This document shows, piece after piece, positions 27,501 to 35,483 of a stretch of DNA of 64,000 bases (within the stretch, counting starts at the first letter, position 1; the number at the start of each line of letters is the position of its first letter). A program made the translations under genes and the position numbers. The stretch comes from Candidatus Kapaibacterium sp. (GTDB lineage: Bacteria; Bacteroidota; Ignavibacteria; Kapaibacteriales; NICIL-2): NCBI GenBank assembly GCA_026003495.1, contig BPHK01000001.1, forward strand, positions 868,001 through 932,000. The letters run 5' to 3'. The notes under the pieces were generated by a model. The model saw only the letters and a program-made list of their open reading frames with translations. It made no database searches and had not been told where the DNA came from.

Positions 27501-30124
27501 TCGGCAATCCGCCCAATCTCTCGCCGCCAGCTCCGCCGCCCCAAATAAAAACGATGCGGCGGAAGATTGAGCATCCCCGGCGTCACGTTCACATTCAGAT
27601 AGTGCGTTAGTACCGTGTCGCACGGCGACTCCCGCGTGTCCAAAAAATCACTCCCCATGATCGTCGTGTCCCGCAATTGCTGCATCGAAAGACTATCGAG
27701 CAGCCCATCCCCAAACCGTGCTCGGAACAGAAAGTAGTTGACCGATGCACGCGTGACAATCTCATAGTTCGGCTCGGTGAGAGTGCTATCTTCGCGGAAG
27801 CGGAGGATGCCGCGGTCTTTGAGTAATTGATTCTCGAGCAGTTCGCTTGTATCATCCATCCCGTCGTTGAACATTACGCCTTTGGCACCATAAAAAATCA
27901 TCCGCCAAAGCCAATTGCGCAACTGCTCTCCCGCTGGGATCCGAGGATCGGTGCAGAGCAAAATGCGAGCATTCCGCCGTGCAGGGGTTGCGTCGTTCGG
28001 ATAGGCACGACGGTAACGGAAATAAGGATTGATCCATACCTGTCCCCACCACGGGATTGTGTCGAAGAGAAAGTGCTGCGTGTGCCAAGGATAGACGGGC
28101 GCATAGAAGGATTCATAATCCCGACGCTCGATATGTGCTGCAGGGGACTCGGAGAATTCGAGGTATCGCATCGGATGCAGGGCACTATCGCGGTAAAAGT
28201 TGAACGGGATGTTCCTAAACAGCGCAGTTTCGAAATGTGCCCTCTGTTGGAGCACTGTGCGCTGAGCGTCGCTCAGGGTGGGATCATTGAACCCAAGATT
28301 GTAGCCGAAGGGGAGAAAACACCGCTGCCGGTGATGCGTTGTGACCCCCGGGCAGACCTGTTCAGCCACACCATAATCTTCGACCTCGTCCAAAAAACAA
28401 CAGAAATAGCTGATCCACTCTCCCGAAAGCGTGGTACCATCGGGATAATGGCAGGTCGAGCAAGTGGGTGCGACAGCACACCGCCGCGGATTGGGGTACC
28501 AAACGCTATAGCCGCTGGCCTGGGGGGTGCCACACCAGTAATCGCGCGGCTTGAGGTAGTGCGTAAACTGGGGGCTTGTCGCTGCATCCTCGGACGTAAA
28601 AATCCGCCCAAACATCCGCGTCAAATACCAGCGTACCAGCCACGTCGCCGGCTGCGCCTCGTCGGCAACGTAGAACCGGTACGGACGCAATCTCTTCCGC
28701 TGGTAATGAGGCCAACTGGAAAGCCCGGTGATCGCCCGCCGCATCCGCTCAATCATGACACTATCGTGGTAGCCGGCGATGATCTTCCACGTCTCCGGCG
28801 TGACGATCCCCACCCAGTCGATCCCCACCGAACACTGTGCAGCAGGACGGTACCATACCTCAATCCCGATCTTATCAATCATCGTCGAGTCCCCATAGCC
28901 AATCGCATCAGCGCGCCCCCACGGTGTGTCGAACGTCCGGATCGGATCGTGCACCGCCTTGAAATACTTCAGAATGGGGTTGTTCTTGGGGAGCCCCGTT
29001 GCAGAATCTAACGTCCGTCCATCGAACTCCATTTGTGCCATGAGGGTGATGTCGGGGTCGGCATCGTCCCCCCGCGGCAGCATCGCCCGCGTGATGGCAA
29101 ATTCGATGGGATGTGCACGGGTAGATGGGATGGAATCCATCTTTCTGACGAGACCTCGTGACTGTCCCGTACCACGTATCGGAGGGAGCCAGTACACCGA
29201 ATCCTGGCTAGTGGCGGGCACCCAGGAGAAGCGAACGTATCCCTGCTGGCGGCTGCCATCGCTGCGAGGCCACATCTGGTACGGCAGCCGAATGGTCAGC
29301 ACCGTATCATTGGTCATCAGCGTATCGCTCACACTCAACCGCCGAAGGTTGATCAGAAAGTAGAACCGCACACCATAGTGGTCCATTCGCCGCGTCACAT
29401 AGACCGGCAACCGCGCTGCCGTGGTGTCCAGCAAAAACCATCCTTGGTCCTCCAGTGAAACCGAATCGTAGCCAACCCACCACCTGCGCTCATTTGTATC
29501 CATTACCATCCTCTCTGTTGTTAGAAATGGATGTGCAGTTCGTGCGATCGTATTATCCATCCACGGGTTGGCAAGGACGAGCGTATCGCGAGTAGTGGGG
29601 AAGAGGGAAGGATAGAGGAGCAACCGGCTATAGTGGGGATGGGAGAAAAGGACAGGAATAAATCCGCGAACGTGGCGGAAGCCGAACGCATAGCCGAGCG
29701 TATCGCCGGGGCGGGGGTGAAAGCGGCCGGTGGGGTCAAGAGAATCCACTCGATAGGTTGGCTCCCAGAGCATGCCGATATTATACACGTAGCATTGCCC
29801 CGGATGCCCGTGGAAAGGATACATACTCATGATCATGCGGGCATTATCGGGGCAGTACCGTCCCGTGTCTCCGTACCAGCCCGTATGGAGTCTGCCGAAT
29901 TCGTCGAGGTACACGTGAATTTGATTAACGCCGACCGCACGGGCCATGTGGGGGGATGCACCAAAGGACGTACCAAGCGCGAACGTCCGATCGGGAAGGA
30001 AGTCCTGATGGTGGTCAAGGTAGGTGGTATCTCCCTTGTAGCTAAACTGCAGCGGGGAGGGCCAGCGGGTCTGAGATTGCACTGCGGTCGCCAGGAGCAC
30101 CAGCAGCAAAATGCCCGTCGTCAT
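24560..30124 (-). CDS. Very large secreted protein with T9SS-type C-terminal sorting domain, family unknown
   Basis: A protein of 1854 residues with a signal peptide (MTTGILLLVLLATAVQSQ). The last ~75 residues (LFPLPADAQLVVRI... LVSLLGTELAHG... VANGVYVLRA... RLAVIHR) have the pattern of a type IX secretion type A sorting tail, so export to the cell surface or medium is likely. The middle is not recognised. A segment RNWLWRMIFYGAKGVMFNDG near residue 700 resembles the barrel strand of some glycoside hydrolases, only a weak hint. Clustered cysteines (CSTCHYPDG, WISYFCCFLDE) suggest a disulfide-stabilised part. ATG 30124 follows AAGGAG and lies two bases after the stop of the upstream propeller gene, so the two are coupled. 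Confidence 0.8.
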   Translation of the reverse strand: MTTGILLLVLLATAVQSQTRWPSPLQFSYKGDTTYLDHHQDFLPDRTFALGTSFGASPHMARAVGVNQIHVYLDEFGRLHTGWYGDTGRYCPDNARMIMSMYPFHGHPGQCYVYNIGMLWEPTYRVDSLDPTGRFHPRPGDTLGYAFGFRHVRGFIPVLFSHPHYSRLLLYPSLFPTTRDTLVLANPWMDNTIARTAHPFLTTERMVMDTNERRWWVGYDSVSLEDQGWFLLDTTAARLPVYVTRRMDHYGVRFYFLINLRRLSVSDTLMTNDTVLTIRLPYQMWPRSDGSRQQGYVRFSWVPATSQDSVYWLPPIRGTGQSRGLVRKMDSIPSTRAHPIEFAITRAMLPRGDDADPDITLMAQMEFDGRTLDSATGLPKNNPILKYFKAVHDPIRTFDTPWGRADAIGYGDSTMIDKIGIEVWYRPAAQCSVGIDWVGIVTPETWKIIAGYHDSVMIERMRRAITGLSSWPHYQRKRLRPYRFYVADEAQPATWLVRWYLTRMFGRIFTSEDAATSPQFTHYLKPRDYWCGTPQASGYSVWYPNPRRCAVAPTCSTCHYPDGTTLSGEWISYFCCFLDEVEDYGVAEQVCPGVTTHHRQRCFLPFGYNLGFNDPTLSDAQRTVLQQRAHFETALFRNIPFNFYRDSALHPMRYLEFSESPAAHIERRDYESFYAPVYPWHTQHFLFDTIPWWGQVWINPYFRYRRAYPNDATPARRNARILLCTDPRIPAGEQLRNWLWRMIFYGAKGVMFNDGMDDTSELLENQLLKDRGILRFREDSTLTEPNYEIVTRASVNYFLFRARFGDGLLDSLSMQQLRDTTIMGSDFLDTRESPCDTVLTHYLNVNVTPGMLNLPPHRFYLGRRSWRREIGRIADWARAFGDTLFRLRLQAAMMKGYRKFFISPEGPTPGALWRYIDTSGLWTRRIGQTQYENWSVAAQGNPPDQRQAVPVDSSFYHVVLHFEEGRSPDSVFYLGVLNTRTAPHVLADSVRDPRTGAPYRLGEWDTLPVRFYSTYEFDTLSAAGYIGRYAQLGAREITIPFHFRPTTDVAAWLRVREIGGTLDTVIGASEPLAVKYLPGEGKLFRVEVIYDNPLIGELAHSNQRKLVGVPIRADGKLMVYHLVYHRRVLDPTCGTERMKVFYRRSRPVWVPGGMISNIVWEPEVVLSDRFVVSPDSVQCSATDTSGFAQLSACMDCGYPSLVVRTQGDTPSVYVVFGCRKANLTNNSDVVMIAEAMFPAQGAIGSPVAAVLDVFSVSPGSDSNLARWGTPTVNAAYHGNYYAWPNAETQSLVVAFKRPGQRYLHICDYAVASNQGGQPFHPALNTYSRIAQREQDCALVWEQGGQIYYTRLRADTATRSFAIGGLLYSLTAPLCLSRDNSIPCSIENRFPIVYRGIEDHAITQRVELMRHAQDRIAWEGVHLGDTGLRRRVYYRKVDLEDVFPGGDTQAVKQPLRYALSPLSTFVALGRNVGQPTLAQGKLVLDTLRHGWRNASDSALVFGLTEFWGTAPRDTSLLWQVLLNLWVQASRGNVPTSRQQQLERRGQLGHLAAIPAVTIPTLLHTTRRVHQARSWAGGTHIVTNSQYLYRWNPADEPEIMGFIGTDEEVTRAVSMLPGPPQPCTFYDVILPLPPPWCCPIAPPLIAPSTGDTARTAWFPIEDSITLLMAVLGSDTAHARMELVRQTDGMRFAVPLVPAPDTAAIIAERVFINGGGETYRLEFFARSGGSISEKYYLGALPTVNDTAPDRRAIGRGWEPFRERTVIDLGRMGTTSLSELELFPLPADAQLVVRIRSSSPEVYHVRLVSLLGTELAHGVCRSGQEVVFSTTQVANGVYVLRAHASSGNILQRLAVIHR

Positions 30125-30126
30125 GG

Positions 30127-31470
30127 CTACTGCTCCTTGAGGAGGAGGAACAGGTGTACCGAGGAGTCGGTGTGGAGGCGGAGCAGGTACGTCCCCGCCG
30201 GCAGCGATGCCACCGATAGCTCGAGCGTAGCGATGGCAGGGATACCGTCGTAGAGCCGTGCCACCAGGCGCCCCCGCAGGTCGAAAAGAACAATCTGCGT
30301 GGGAATGCCCGGCTGGAGAGGACCCATCAACAGAGTTCCCGTCGTGGGGGTGGGACGGAGCACGGGGAATGGTTGTGTCGGCTCCTCCACACTGCTGAGC
30401 ACGACATTGCGCAAGACCGCAATCGAGCCTTCCGAGTGAGTTTTGATGTACGCACCTGAGGGAGAATACCGCACATTCGACGCACCACCCCGCTGGTACC
30501 AATGCAGGAGTTGGCCGCTTTCAATCTCCCAAATGCGGGTATTACCTGAACTGCCCGGTCCCCCCGCCACATACCTGCCGTCGGGGGAGATGTCGAAGGC
30601 GGAGAGAGGGGAGTTGATAGTTTGGAGGTGGTTGAAGTCAGTATCAAAGATCAACCAGGACATGCCAGCCGTCGTCACATAGAAGCGATGGTCTGGGGTA
30701 TTTTTCAATGCCCCCCACAAGCCATCGGCAACTTTGCGGAGGACGCGTCGGTTGGGGATGTCGAGGACCCAGGTTTGATATGCTTCGCGGGGGACGGGGT
30801 AGCCGCGTTGGTCGCGGTCGGACCATCGTTCCAGGAGTCCCAGAGCCATATAGCGGGCGTCGGTACTCCAGCTCATACTTTCGTAGGCCAGGCGGTGTTC
30901 GCCGGGTTGCCAGTTGGTGGTGCCGTAGCGGAGTGGTCGAGGGATGGGGATGGTGTCGATGAGTTGGTAGGAGTCGAGGGAGTAGAGCCAGAGGCGGTTA
31001 TCGTCGGGCGCTTCAGTCCAGACCAGCAGTTGGTTGGTGGCGGCGTTGAGGGCGGCGTCGCGGTAGCCGGGCGGAGGCCAGGCGGGGAAGGAATCAACGA
31101 TCTCCCCAGAGGGATAGCGCGCCTTGGCAAAGGGCGGCTGGTAGGTGAAGACGATGCCACTATCGCGGGAGAGGGCGTAGATGCCCTTGCCCCGAAACCC
31201 CTCCAGCTCCCGCAGCCCAATGCCTCGATAGGCGTCAATTTCAAAGACACGGTGGATGCCGCGCACCAGGTCTGAGGCAATCAGGAGACTATCGTTCCAG
31301 TGCCAATGGACGGCAGCCTGGTAGAAATGCCATTCATCGGCGGAGTCAAGGAATGCCCGCAGGGGAGAGAAGGAATCTTTTGCCCAGAGCACGTCGCTGG
31401 TGTCTTGGGCGGGGGCAGCAAGAGCTGCTGCAATCAGCACTGCAGGCAGGAGAAAACGAAAGCGTTTCAT
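30127..31470 (-). CDS. Secreted beta-propeller protein with T9SS-type sorting tail (copy A)
   Basis: A 447-residue protein with a signal peptide (MKRFRFLLPAVLIAAALAAPA). The body holds WD40-like repeats, seen as blocks such as SMSWSTDARYMALGL, FDISPDGRYVAGG and NVRYSPSGAYIKTH. The C-terminus (LRPTPTTGTLLMGPL... VLFDLRGRLVARLY... LPAGTYLLRLH) is a T9SS type A-like sorting domain. It is closely similar to copy B at 31703-33061: the first ~170 residues are nearly identical and both end LLKEQ. ATG 31470 is chosen for its GGAGG site; a TTG at 31485 is possible. The large secreted-protein gene begins two bases after its stop region, so both are probably made together. Role unknown, perhaps adhesion or binding. 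Confidence 0.85.
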   Translation of the reverse strand: MKRFRFLLPAVLIAAALAAPAQDTSDVLWAKDSFSPLRAFLDSADEWHFYQAAVHWHWNDSLLIASDLVRGIHRVFEIDAYRGIGLRELEGFRGKGIYALSRDSGIVFTYQPPFAKARYPSGEIVDSFPAWPPPGYRDAALNAATNQLLVWTEAPDDNRLWLYSLDSYQLIDTIPIPRPLRYGTTNWQPGEHRLAYESMSWSTDARYMALGLLERWSDRDQRGYPVPREAYQTWVLDIPNRRVLRKVADGLWGALKNTPDHRFYVTTAGMSWLIFDTDFNHLQTINSPLSAFDISPDGRYVAGGPGSSGNTRIWEIESGQLLHWYQRGGASNVRYSPSGAYIKTHSEGSIAVLRNVVLSSVEEPTQPFPVLRPTPTTGTLLMGPLQPGIPTQIVLFDLRGRLVARLYDGIPAIATLELSVASLPAGTYLLRLHTDSSVHLFLLLKEQ

Positions 31471-31502
31471 GGGAGACACCTCCAAATGGATAGTGAGCCA
31501 TG

Positions 31503-31511
31503 CCTAATTTA
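31503..31511 (-). promoter_or_regulatory. Conserved box (TAAATTAGG) upstream of propeller copy A
   Basis: Reads TAAATTAGG on the minus strand, with its near edge 33 bases from the ATG at 31470. A nearly identical box (TAAGTTAGG) sits at the same distance before copy B. Both differ from TAnnTTTG at one position. Confidence 0.4.
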
Positions 31512-31577
31512 CCTCATCACTTCTGATCACTCCTGATTTCTCCACAAATTTACATCATCACTTCTGATTTCTCCACA
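31506..31577. repeat. Short imperfect tandem repeat
   Basis: A 22-base segment at 31506-31527 recurs at 31547-31568 with one mismatch. Each copy is followed, directly or after ten extra bases, by GATTTCTCCACA (31535-31546 and 31566-31577). It lies upstream of propeller copy A, across the end of the broken gene fragment. Confidence 0.75.
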
Positions 31578-31700
31578 GCTGAAAGGAGCGTGGGGGAAAT
31601 CGTCGGTGGTGGAAGCAAGCGTGGAGTGCTGCGCGGGGATACGCACCCGCCGTGGGCAGCTCCAGCGGGTCTGGACCAGCAAGAGCACAATACTCTTCAT
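31527..31700 (-). pseudogene. Remnant of the start of a second copy of the large secreted-protein gene
   Basis: An ATG at 31700 lies two bases after the stop region of propeller copy B, exactly as the large gene lies after copy A. The 24 bases 31698-31721 are identical to 30122-30145 (start codon, ribosome binding site and end of the propeller gene). The peptide begins MKSIVLLLVQTRW against MTTGILLLVLLATAVQSQTRW in the intact gene, so about 21 bases of the signal-peptide region are lost. After QTRW the similarity fades and the frame closes at 31527 after 57 codons. It appears to be the truncated partner left by a duplication of the two-gene unit; the rest of the ~5.5 kb gene is gone. Confidence 0.72.
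31545..31552 (-). promoter_or_regulatory. Putative -7 box (TAAATTTG) inside the short repeat
   Basis: Perfect TAnnTTTG match on the minus strand, 74 bases upstream of the propeller copy A ATG. It could serve that gene, in addition to or instead of the box at 31503-31511. Confidence 0.35.
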
Positions 31701-31702
31701 GG

Positions 31703-33061
31703 CTACTGCTCCTTGAGGAGGTGGTACGTAGTAACAGAGGAACCATTGACGAGGCGGAGGAAATACGTTCCTACTGGCAGCGATGCCACCGACAGTTCGA
31801 TGGTAGCAGTAGCAGGGATACCCTCGTAGAGCCGCGCCAGCACGCGTCCCCGCAAGTCAGCAAGCTCAATGAGCGTGGGCAGCCCCGGCAGAACAGGTCC
31901 AAGCAGAACTGTGCCACCAGCGGGATTGGGACGGAGCAGGGGCACTGGTTGTGTTGGTTCCCCCACACTGCTGAGCACGACATTGCGCAAGACCGCAATC
32001 GAGCCTCCATCGTAGTCTACGATGAAGGTGCCCCGAGGGGAGTAGCGCGGGCGATCAGCTCCCAGAATCCGACTGTAGCGGTAGAGCGGTTCTCCCGATT
32101 CAATGTCCCAGAGGTAAAACCCAGTGAACTTCCCTCCCCCCGCGATGAACCTGCCGTCGGGGGAGATGTCGAAGGCATTAATCCAGTGATCACCGAACGG
32201 GATAGTGCGGAGCAGACGGAACTGTGCATCAAAGACATAGAAGTTCTTGGTAGCGGCGATGTAGGGTGGACCGGTGGGGAGACTTTTGAGATTGTCAGCC
32301 CACCATGGCTCGGGCCAGGTGAGGGACCACTCGGTAATAGGGCGCAGGAGGCGTCGGTTGGGGATGTCAATGAGCCAGGTGCGGGGTTGTTCACGTCGTT
32401 CCCAGGTGCGGCCGGTGTACACATACCATTGTTCGGTGAGTCCCAGGAGGAGGTATCGTCCGTCGGGGCTCCAGGACATCGCGCCGTAGGTGTAGCTCCG
32501 TCCATCAGGCCACTCGGGTTGACCGTAGGGGTACTGTCGAGGGAGAGGGATGGTGTCAACAGGCTGGTAGGTGTCCAGGGAGTAGAGCCATAAGGTGGGA
32601 GGTCCATCCACCCAGACCAGGAGTTGGTTGGTAGCGGTGTTGAGGACAGCGTCGCGGTAGCCGAGTGGGGGCCAGGCGGGGAAGGAATCGAGAAGTTCCC
32701 CCGAGGGATAACGCGCCTTGGCAAAAGGCGGCTGGTAGGTGAACACCATGCCACTATCACGAGAGAACGCAAAAATGCCCTTGCCCCGAAACCCCTCCAG
32801 CTCCCGCAGACCAACCCCTCGAACGGCATCAATCTCAAAGACACGGTGAATGCCCCGCACCATGTCCGAGGCAATCAAGACACTATCGTTCCAGTGCCAG
32901 TGGACAGCGGCTTGGTAGAAATGCCATTCATCGGCGGAGTCAAGAAATGCCCGCAGGGGGGAGAAGGAATCTTTAGCCCAGAGCACATCGCTGGTGTCTT
33001 GGGCGGGGGCAGCAAGAGCTGCTGCGATCAGCACTGCAGGCAGGAGAGCTGTAACTTTCAT
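31703..33061 (-). CDS. Secreted beta-propeller protein with T9SS-type sorting tail (copy B)
   Basis: A 452-residue paralogue of copy A. It has a signal peptide (MKVTALLPAVLIAAALAAPA), WD40-like blocks (AMSWSPDGRYLLLGL, FDISPDGRFIAGG, RPRYSPRGTFIVDY) and a T9SS-like tail (LRPNPAGGTVLLGPV... LADLRGRVLARLY... LPVGTYFLRLV). Residues 12-170 are almost the same as copy A; the central propeller blades (about residues 170-340) differ most, which suggests changed binding with conserved ends. It lies head to tail with copy A, separated by the broken fragment at 31527-31700. A ribosome-binding-like AAGGTGG precedes the ATG at 17-23 bases. Confidence 0.85.
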   Translation of the reverse strand: MKVTALLPAVLIAAALAAPAQDTSDVLWAKDSFSPLRAFLDSADEWHFYQAAVHWHWNDSVLIASDMVRGIHRVFEIDAVRGVGLRELEGFRGKGIFAFSRDSGMVFTYQPPFAKARYPSGELLDSFPAWPPLGYRDAVLNTATNQLLVWVDGPPTLWLYSLDTYQPVDTIPLPRQYPYGQPEWPDGRSYTYGAMSWSPDGRYLLLGLTEQWYVYTGRTWERREQPRTWLIDIPNRRLLRPITEWSLTWPEPWWADNLKSLPTGPPYIAATKNFYVFDAQFRLLRTIPFGDHWINAFDISPDGRFIAGGGKFTGFYLWDIESGEPLYRYSRILGADRPRYSPRGTFIVDYDGGSIAVLRNVVLSSVGEPTQPVPLLRPNPAGGTVLLGPVLPGLPTLIELADLRGRVLARLYEGIPATATIELSVASLPVGTYFLRLVNGSSVTTYHLLKEQ

Positions 33062-33093
33062 TGCGCACCTGTTTCCACCTTGGAACCCTTCTC

Positions 33094-33102
33094 CCTAACT
33101 TA
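33094..33102 (-). promoter_or_regulatory. Conserved box (TAAGTTAGG) upstream of propeller copy B
   Basis: Minus-strand TAAGTTAGG with its near edge 33 bases from the copy B ATG at 33061, the same distance as the related box before copy A. One mismatch to TAnnTTTG. Confidence 0.4.
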
Positions 33103-33156
33103 CGGACTTTTTCCGGAAAAATCCTCTTCTTTTTACCCTGCTGAGGCAGGCGGAGT

Positions 33157-33228
<72 letters not shown>

Positions 33229-33276
33229 TGCGTTGAAGGTCTCGTACGGGGCGCGAAAATACGACACTCCCGGCGT

Positions 33277-34107
33277 TTACTGCTGACGCCGAATAATTCC
33301 CGCTTTGCGCAGGAACCACTGGTGCTCCTCCGGCGCTCGAGTGTAGCTGCCCAGGGAGGCAACGCGAACGCTGTCGGGCAGGTGCTCTGCACGTGCAGTC
33401 TCGCTGAAGAGCACCCATGTGCCGTCGCGGGCTGTCGCTGATCGGAATTCGCGCTGCAGTTGCGTAATAATTGTTGCGACCGATGTTTTGTGTGGGTCGT
33501 ATTCGATGTGGAGCGCCTCGCCGTAGTGGGAGCTGTCGCTGCTTCCAGCAAAACCGCACTCGACGCTCAAGACACCCTCGATGCGGGAGGCATACTCCTG
33601 GCAGTAGTGGAAGTCAGGTACGCCAAGCGTGAACGCTTGCTTATCAGCAGGATGAAAAACGATCGAGCTTGTATTGACGCAATGGCGAGTGTTGGTCGGA
33701 GTAAAGCCCTCGCCTTCGAAGACGTGCCCTAAATGCCCGCCACACCGTGCGCAGAGAATTTCCGTGCGAACCATCCCGTGCGAGAAATCTGGCTTGCGAA
33801 TCACAGCACCGGGGATCTCCTGATCGAATGCAGGCCAGCCACACCCAGAGTGAAATTTCGCGCTGCTCCGATAGAGTGGAGCGCCACATGCTCGGCAGTG
33901 GTAGGTTCCCTCGGCAAAGTGATTGGTGTAGCCGCCTGGTCCTGGGGGATCGGTTGCCTTCTCCACAAGGACGCGGTATTCCCATGGGGTCAAGTGAACA
34001 GTGTGCTCAGGCTTCATAGCTGATGACTCCGATGGTGGGCGATCGAAGAATGCAACTGCTGCGAAAATTGTGCTAGCAGCAACGAAAAGGGCACTGCTTG
34101 TGTGCAT
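33277..34107 (-). CDS. Secreted methionine-R-sulfoxide reductase (MsrB) with degenerate MsrA-like domain
   Basis: A 276-residue protein with an N-terminal signal or anchor (residues 1-20). Residues about 38-155 form a full MsrB domain: zinc cysteines C71, C74, C119 and C122 (CRAC, CARC) and catalytic Cys143 in RHCVNTSSIVF. Residues about 163-276 resemble MsrA: GVLSVECGFAG matches the MsrA strand G-V-x-S-T-x-V-G-Y-A-G, and YGEALHIEYDP matches G-H-A-E-V-V-x-V-x-Y-D-P. The essential GCFW active site is missing (PDFHYCQE at that place), so the second domain should not reduce S-sulfoxides. The ATG at 34107 is chosen; the only longer option is TTG 34179. Confidence 0.85.
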   Translation of the reverse strand: MHTSSALFVAASTIFAAVAFFDRPPSESSAMKPEHTVHLTPWEYRVLVEKATDPPGPGGYTNHFAEGTYHCRACGAPLYRSSAKFHSGCGWPAFDQEIPGAVIRKPDFSHGMVRTEILCARCGGHLGHVFEGEGFTPTNTRHCVNTSSIVFHPADKQAFTLGVPDFHYCQEYASRIEGVLSVECGFAGSSDSSHYGEALHIEYDPHKTSVATIITQLQREFRSATARDGTWVLFSETARAEHLPDSVRVASLGSYTRAPEEHQWFLRKAGIIRRQQ

Positions 34108-34241
34108 AGGACATTCCGCAGAGAGAATGTTGGAGCCGCTGACGAGTAACACTGCAGAGCATTTTTCCCATTCGTTCAACGCTACAATGGCTCCTTGCGG
34201 TTCTGCGTCGTAACAAGCACGTAGCTACTAGCTCAGCAGCG

Positions 34242-35483
34242 ATGGACGCCAAACGCTGGTTGTGGTTTGTGCTGACCTCGGCGATTGTTCTGTTTGCGCT
34301 TGATGTGATCGTTCTGCTTGCATGGCAGCGCTTTGTCCGTCGGCGTGGGTGGAATCGCTGGCTGACGCGTGTGCCATGGATTATTGCGCTGATCTTCCTT
34401 GTGGTGTCGCCGTATGTATCGTACCAGCGGACAAGCATCAACCGTCTGGAAGAGGGAATGTTCCTGCTCTTTGCTGCTTCGACGCTGTGGTACTTGCCGA
34501 AAATTCCGATCGCAATTGGTGTCATTGTCGCGAGCGCAGTCAAAATGTTACGACGGTTGGTCCACGCGATTCGTCGGTGGTTTACCCAGCGGAGACCCCA
34601 GCAGGCTCATACTCCCGATCCACTGCGCCGCCATGCGCTCGAGACGATTGCATGGAGTAGCGCAGTTGTGCCATTCGGCATTGTTGGGAAAGGGTTTTTC
34701 GACACCGATGACCTGACAATCTACGAGGAGGAAATCACCCTCCGTGGACTCCCACGAGCGTTCGATGGCATTCGGATTGTCCAGCTGAGCGACATCCATG
34801 CTGGCTCTTGGCGAAGCCCGGAGCCATTTCGCCGCACACGGGCGATCGTCGAGCAACTCAAGCCCGACGTGCTCGTCATTACAGGCGATTTTGTCAACTT
34901 CGATCCGAAAGAGCTCGAACTCATTCGCGCTGATCTTGTGCGGCTGCGTGCTGACATCGGCGTTTTTGCATCGCTTGGAAACCATGACCACTACTGCTCA
35001 CCGGCGAACCATTCGCTGCTGCGCTCGATGATTTCGAACTCCGGGATCACGCTGCTTGTCAATTCCAACGTTCCGCTGCGGGTCAGCGGTGAGACGATCT
35101 ACCTTATCGGTACCGACAACACTGGGCTTGGACAGAACTTCGCGGATTTGCCTGCGGCGTTGGTCGGGGTTGAACCTGGCGCGACGACGATTCTTTTAGC
35201 GCATGATCCGACATTCTGGGATAAGCAAGTTCGAGGCCGTGCGCCGATTGACTTGATGCTCAGCGGCCATACGCACGGCGGGCAAGTCGGTATCCACTTC
35301 CTCGGCGTCGAACTGAGTGTGGCGCAGGTGGTCTATAAGCAATGGGCAGGGCTCTACCGCGATGGCGAGCAGTACCTCTACGTCAACCGTGGGTTGGGTA
35401 CAGTCGGCCCACCAATTCGTATCGGTATTCCGCCGGAAATTACTGTGCTGACACTGCGCTCTCCAAAACCGCAGTACGGCTAA
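34242..35483 (+). CDS. Membrane-anchored metallophosphoesterase (YkuE/YaeI-like)
   Basis: A 413-residue protein with three or four N-terminal membrane helices (about residues 5-28, 44-61, 72-100 region) and a C-terminal calcineurin-like phosphoesterase. The metal ligands are visible: DxH in QLSDIHAGS, GDxxN in ITGDFVNF, GNHD in SLGNHDHY, and the later histidines in LLAHDP and GHTHGGQ. Family members cleave phosphate esters of lipids or cell-envelope precursors. The extra helical N-terminus resembles a common fusion in this family. Convergent with the M20 gene, with a four-base overlap of ends. Substrate unknown. Confidence 0.9.
   Translation: MDAKRWLWFVLTSAIVLFALDVIVLLAWQRFVRRRGWNRWLTRVPWIIALIFLVVSPYVSYQRTSINRLEEGMFLLFAASTLWYLPKIPIAIGVIVASAVKMLRRLVHAIRRWFTQRRPQQAHTPDPLRRHALETIAWSSAVVPFGIVGKGFFDTDDLTIYEEEITLRGLPRAFDGIRIVQLSDIHAGSWRSPEPFRRTRAIVEQLKPDVLVITGDFVNFDPKELELIRADLVRLRADIGVFASLGNHDHYCSPANHSLLRSMISNSGITLLVNSNVPLRVSGETIYLIGTDNTGLGQNFADLPAALVGVEPGATTILLAHDPTFWDKQVRGRAPIDLMLSGHTHGGQVGIHFLGVELSVAQVVYKQWAGLYRDGEQYLYVNRGLGTVGPPIRIGIPPEITVLTLRSPKPQYG

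Noticed and set aside
27827-29011. 394-codon open frame on the plus strand inside the large secreted-protein gene
   Set aside because: Shadow of the minus-strand gene, proline- and arginine-rich with no domain, signal peptide or promoter.
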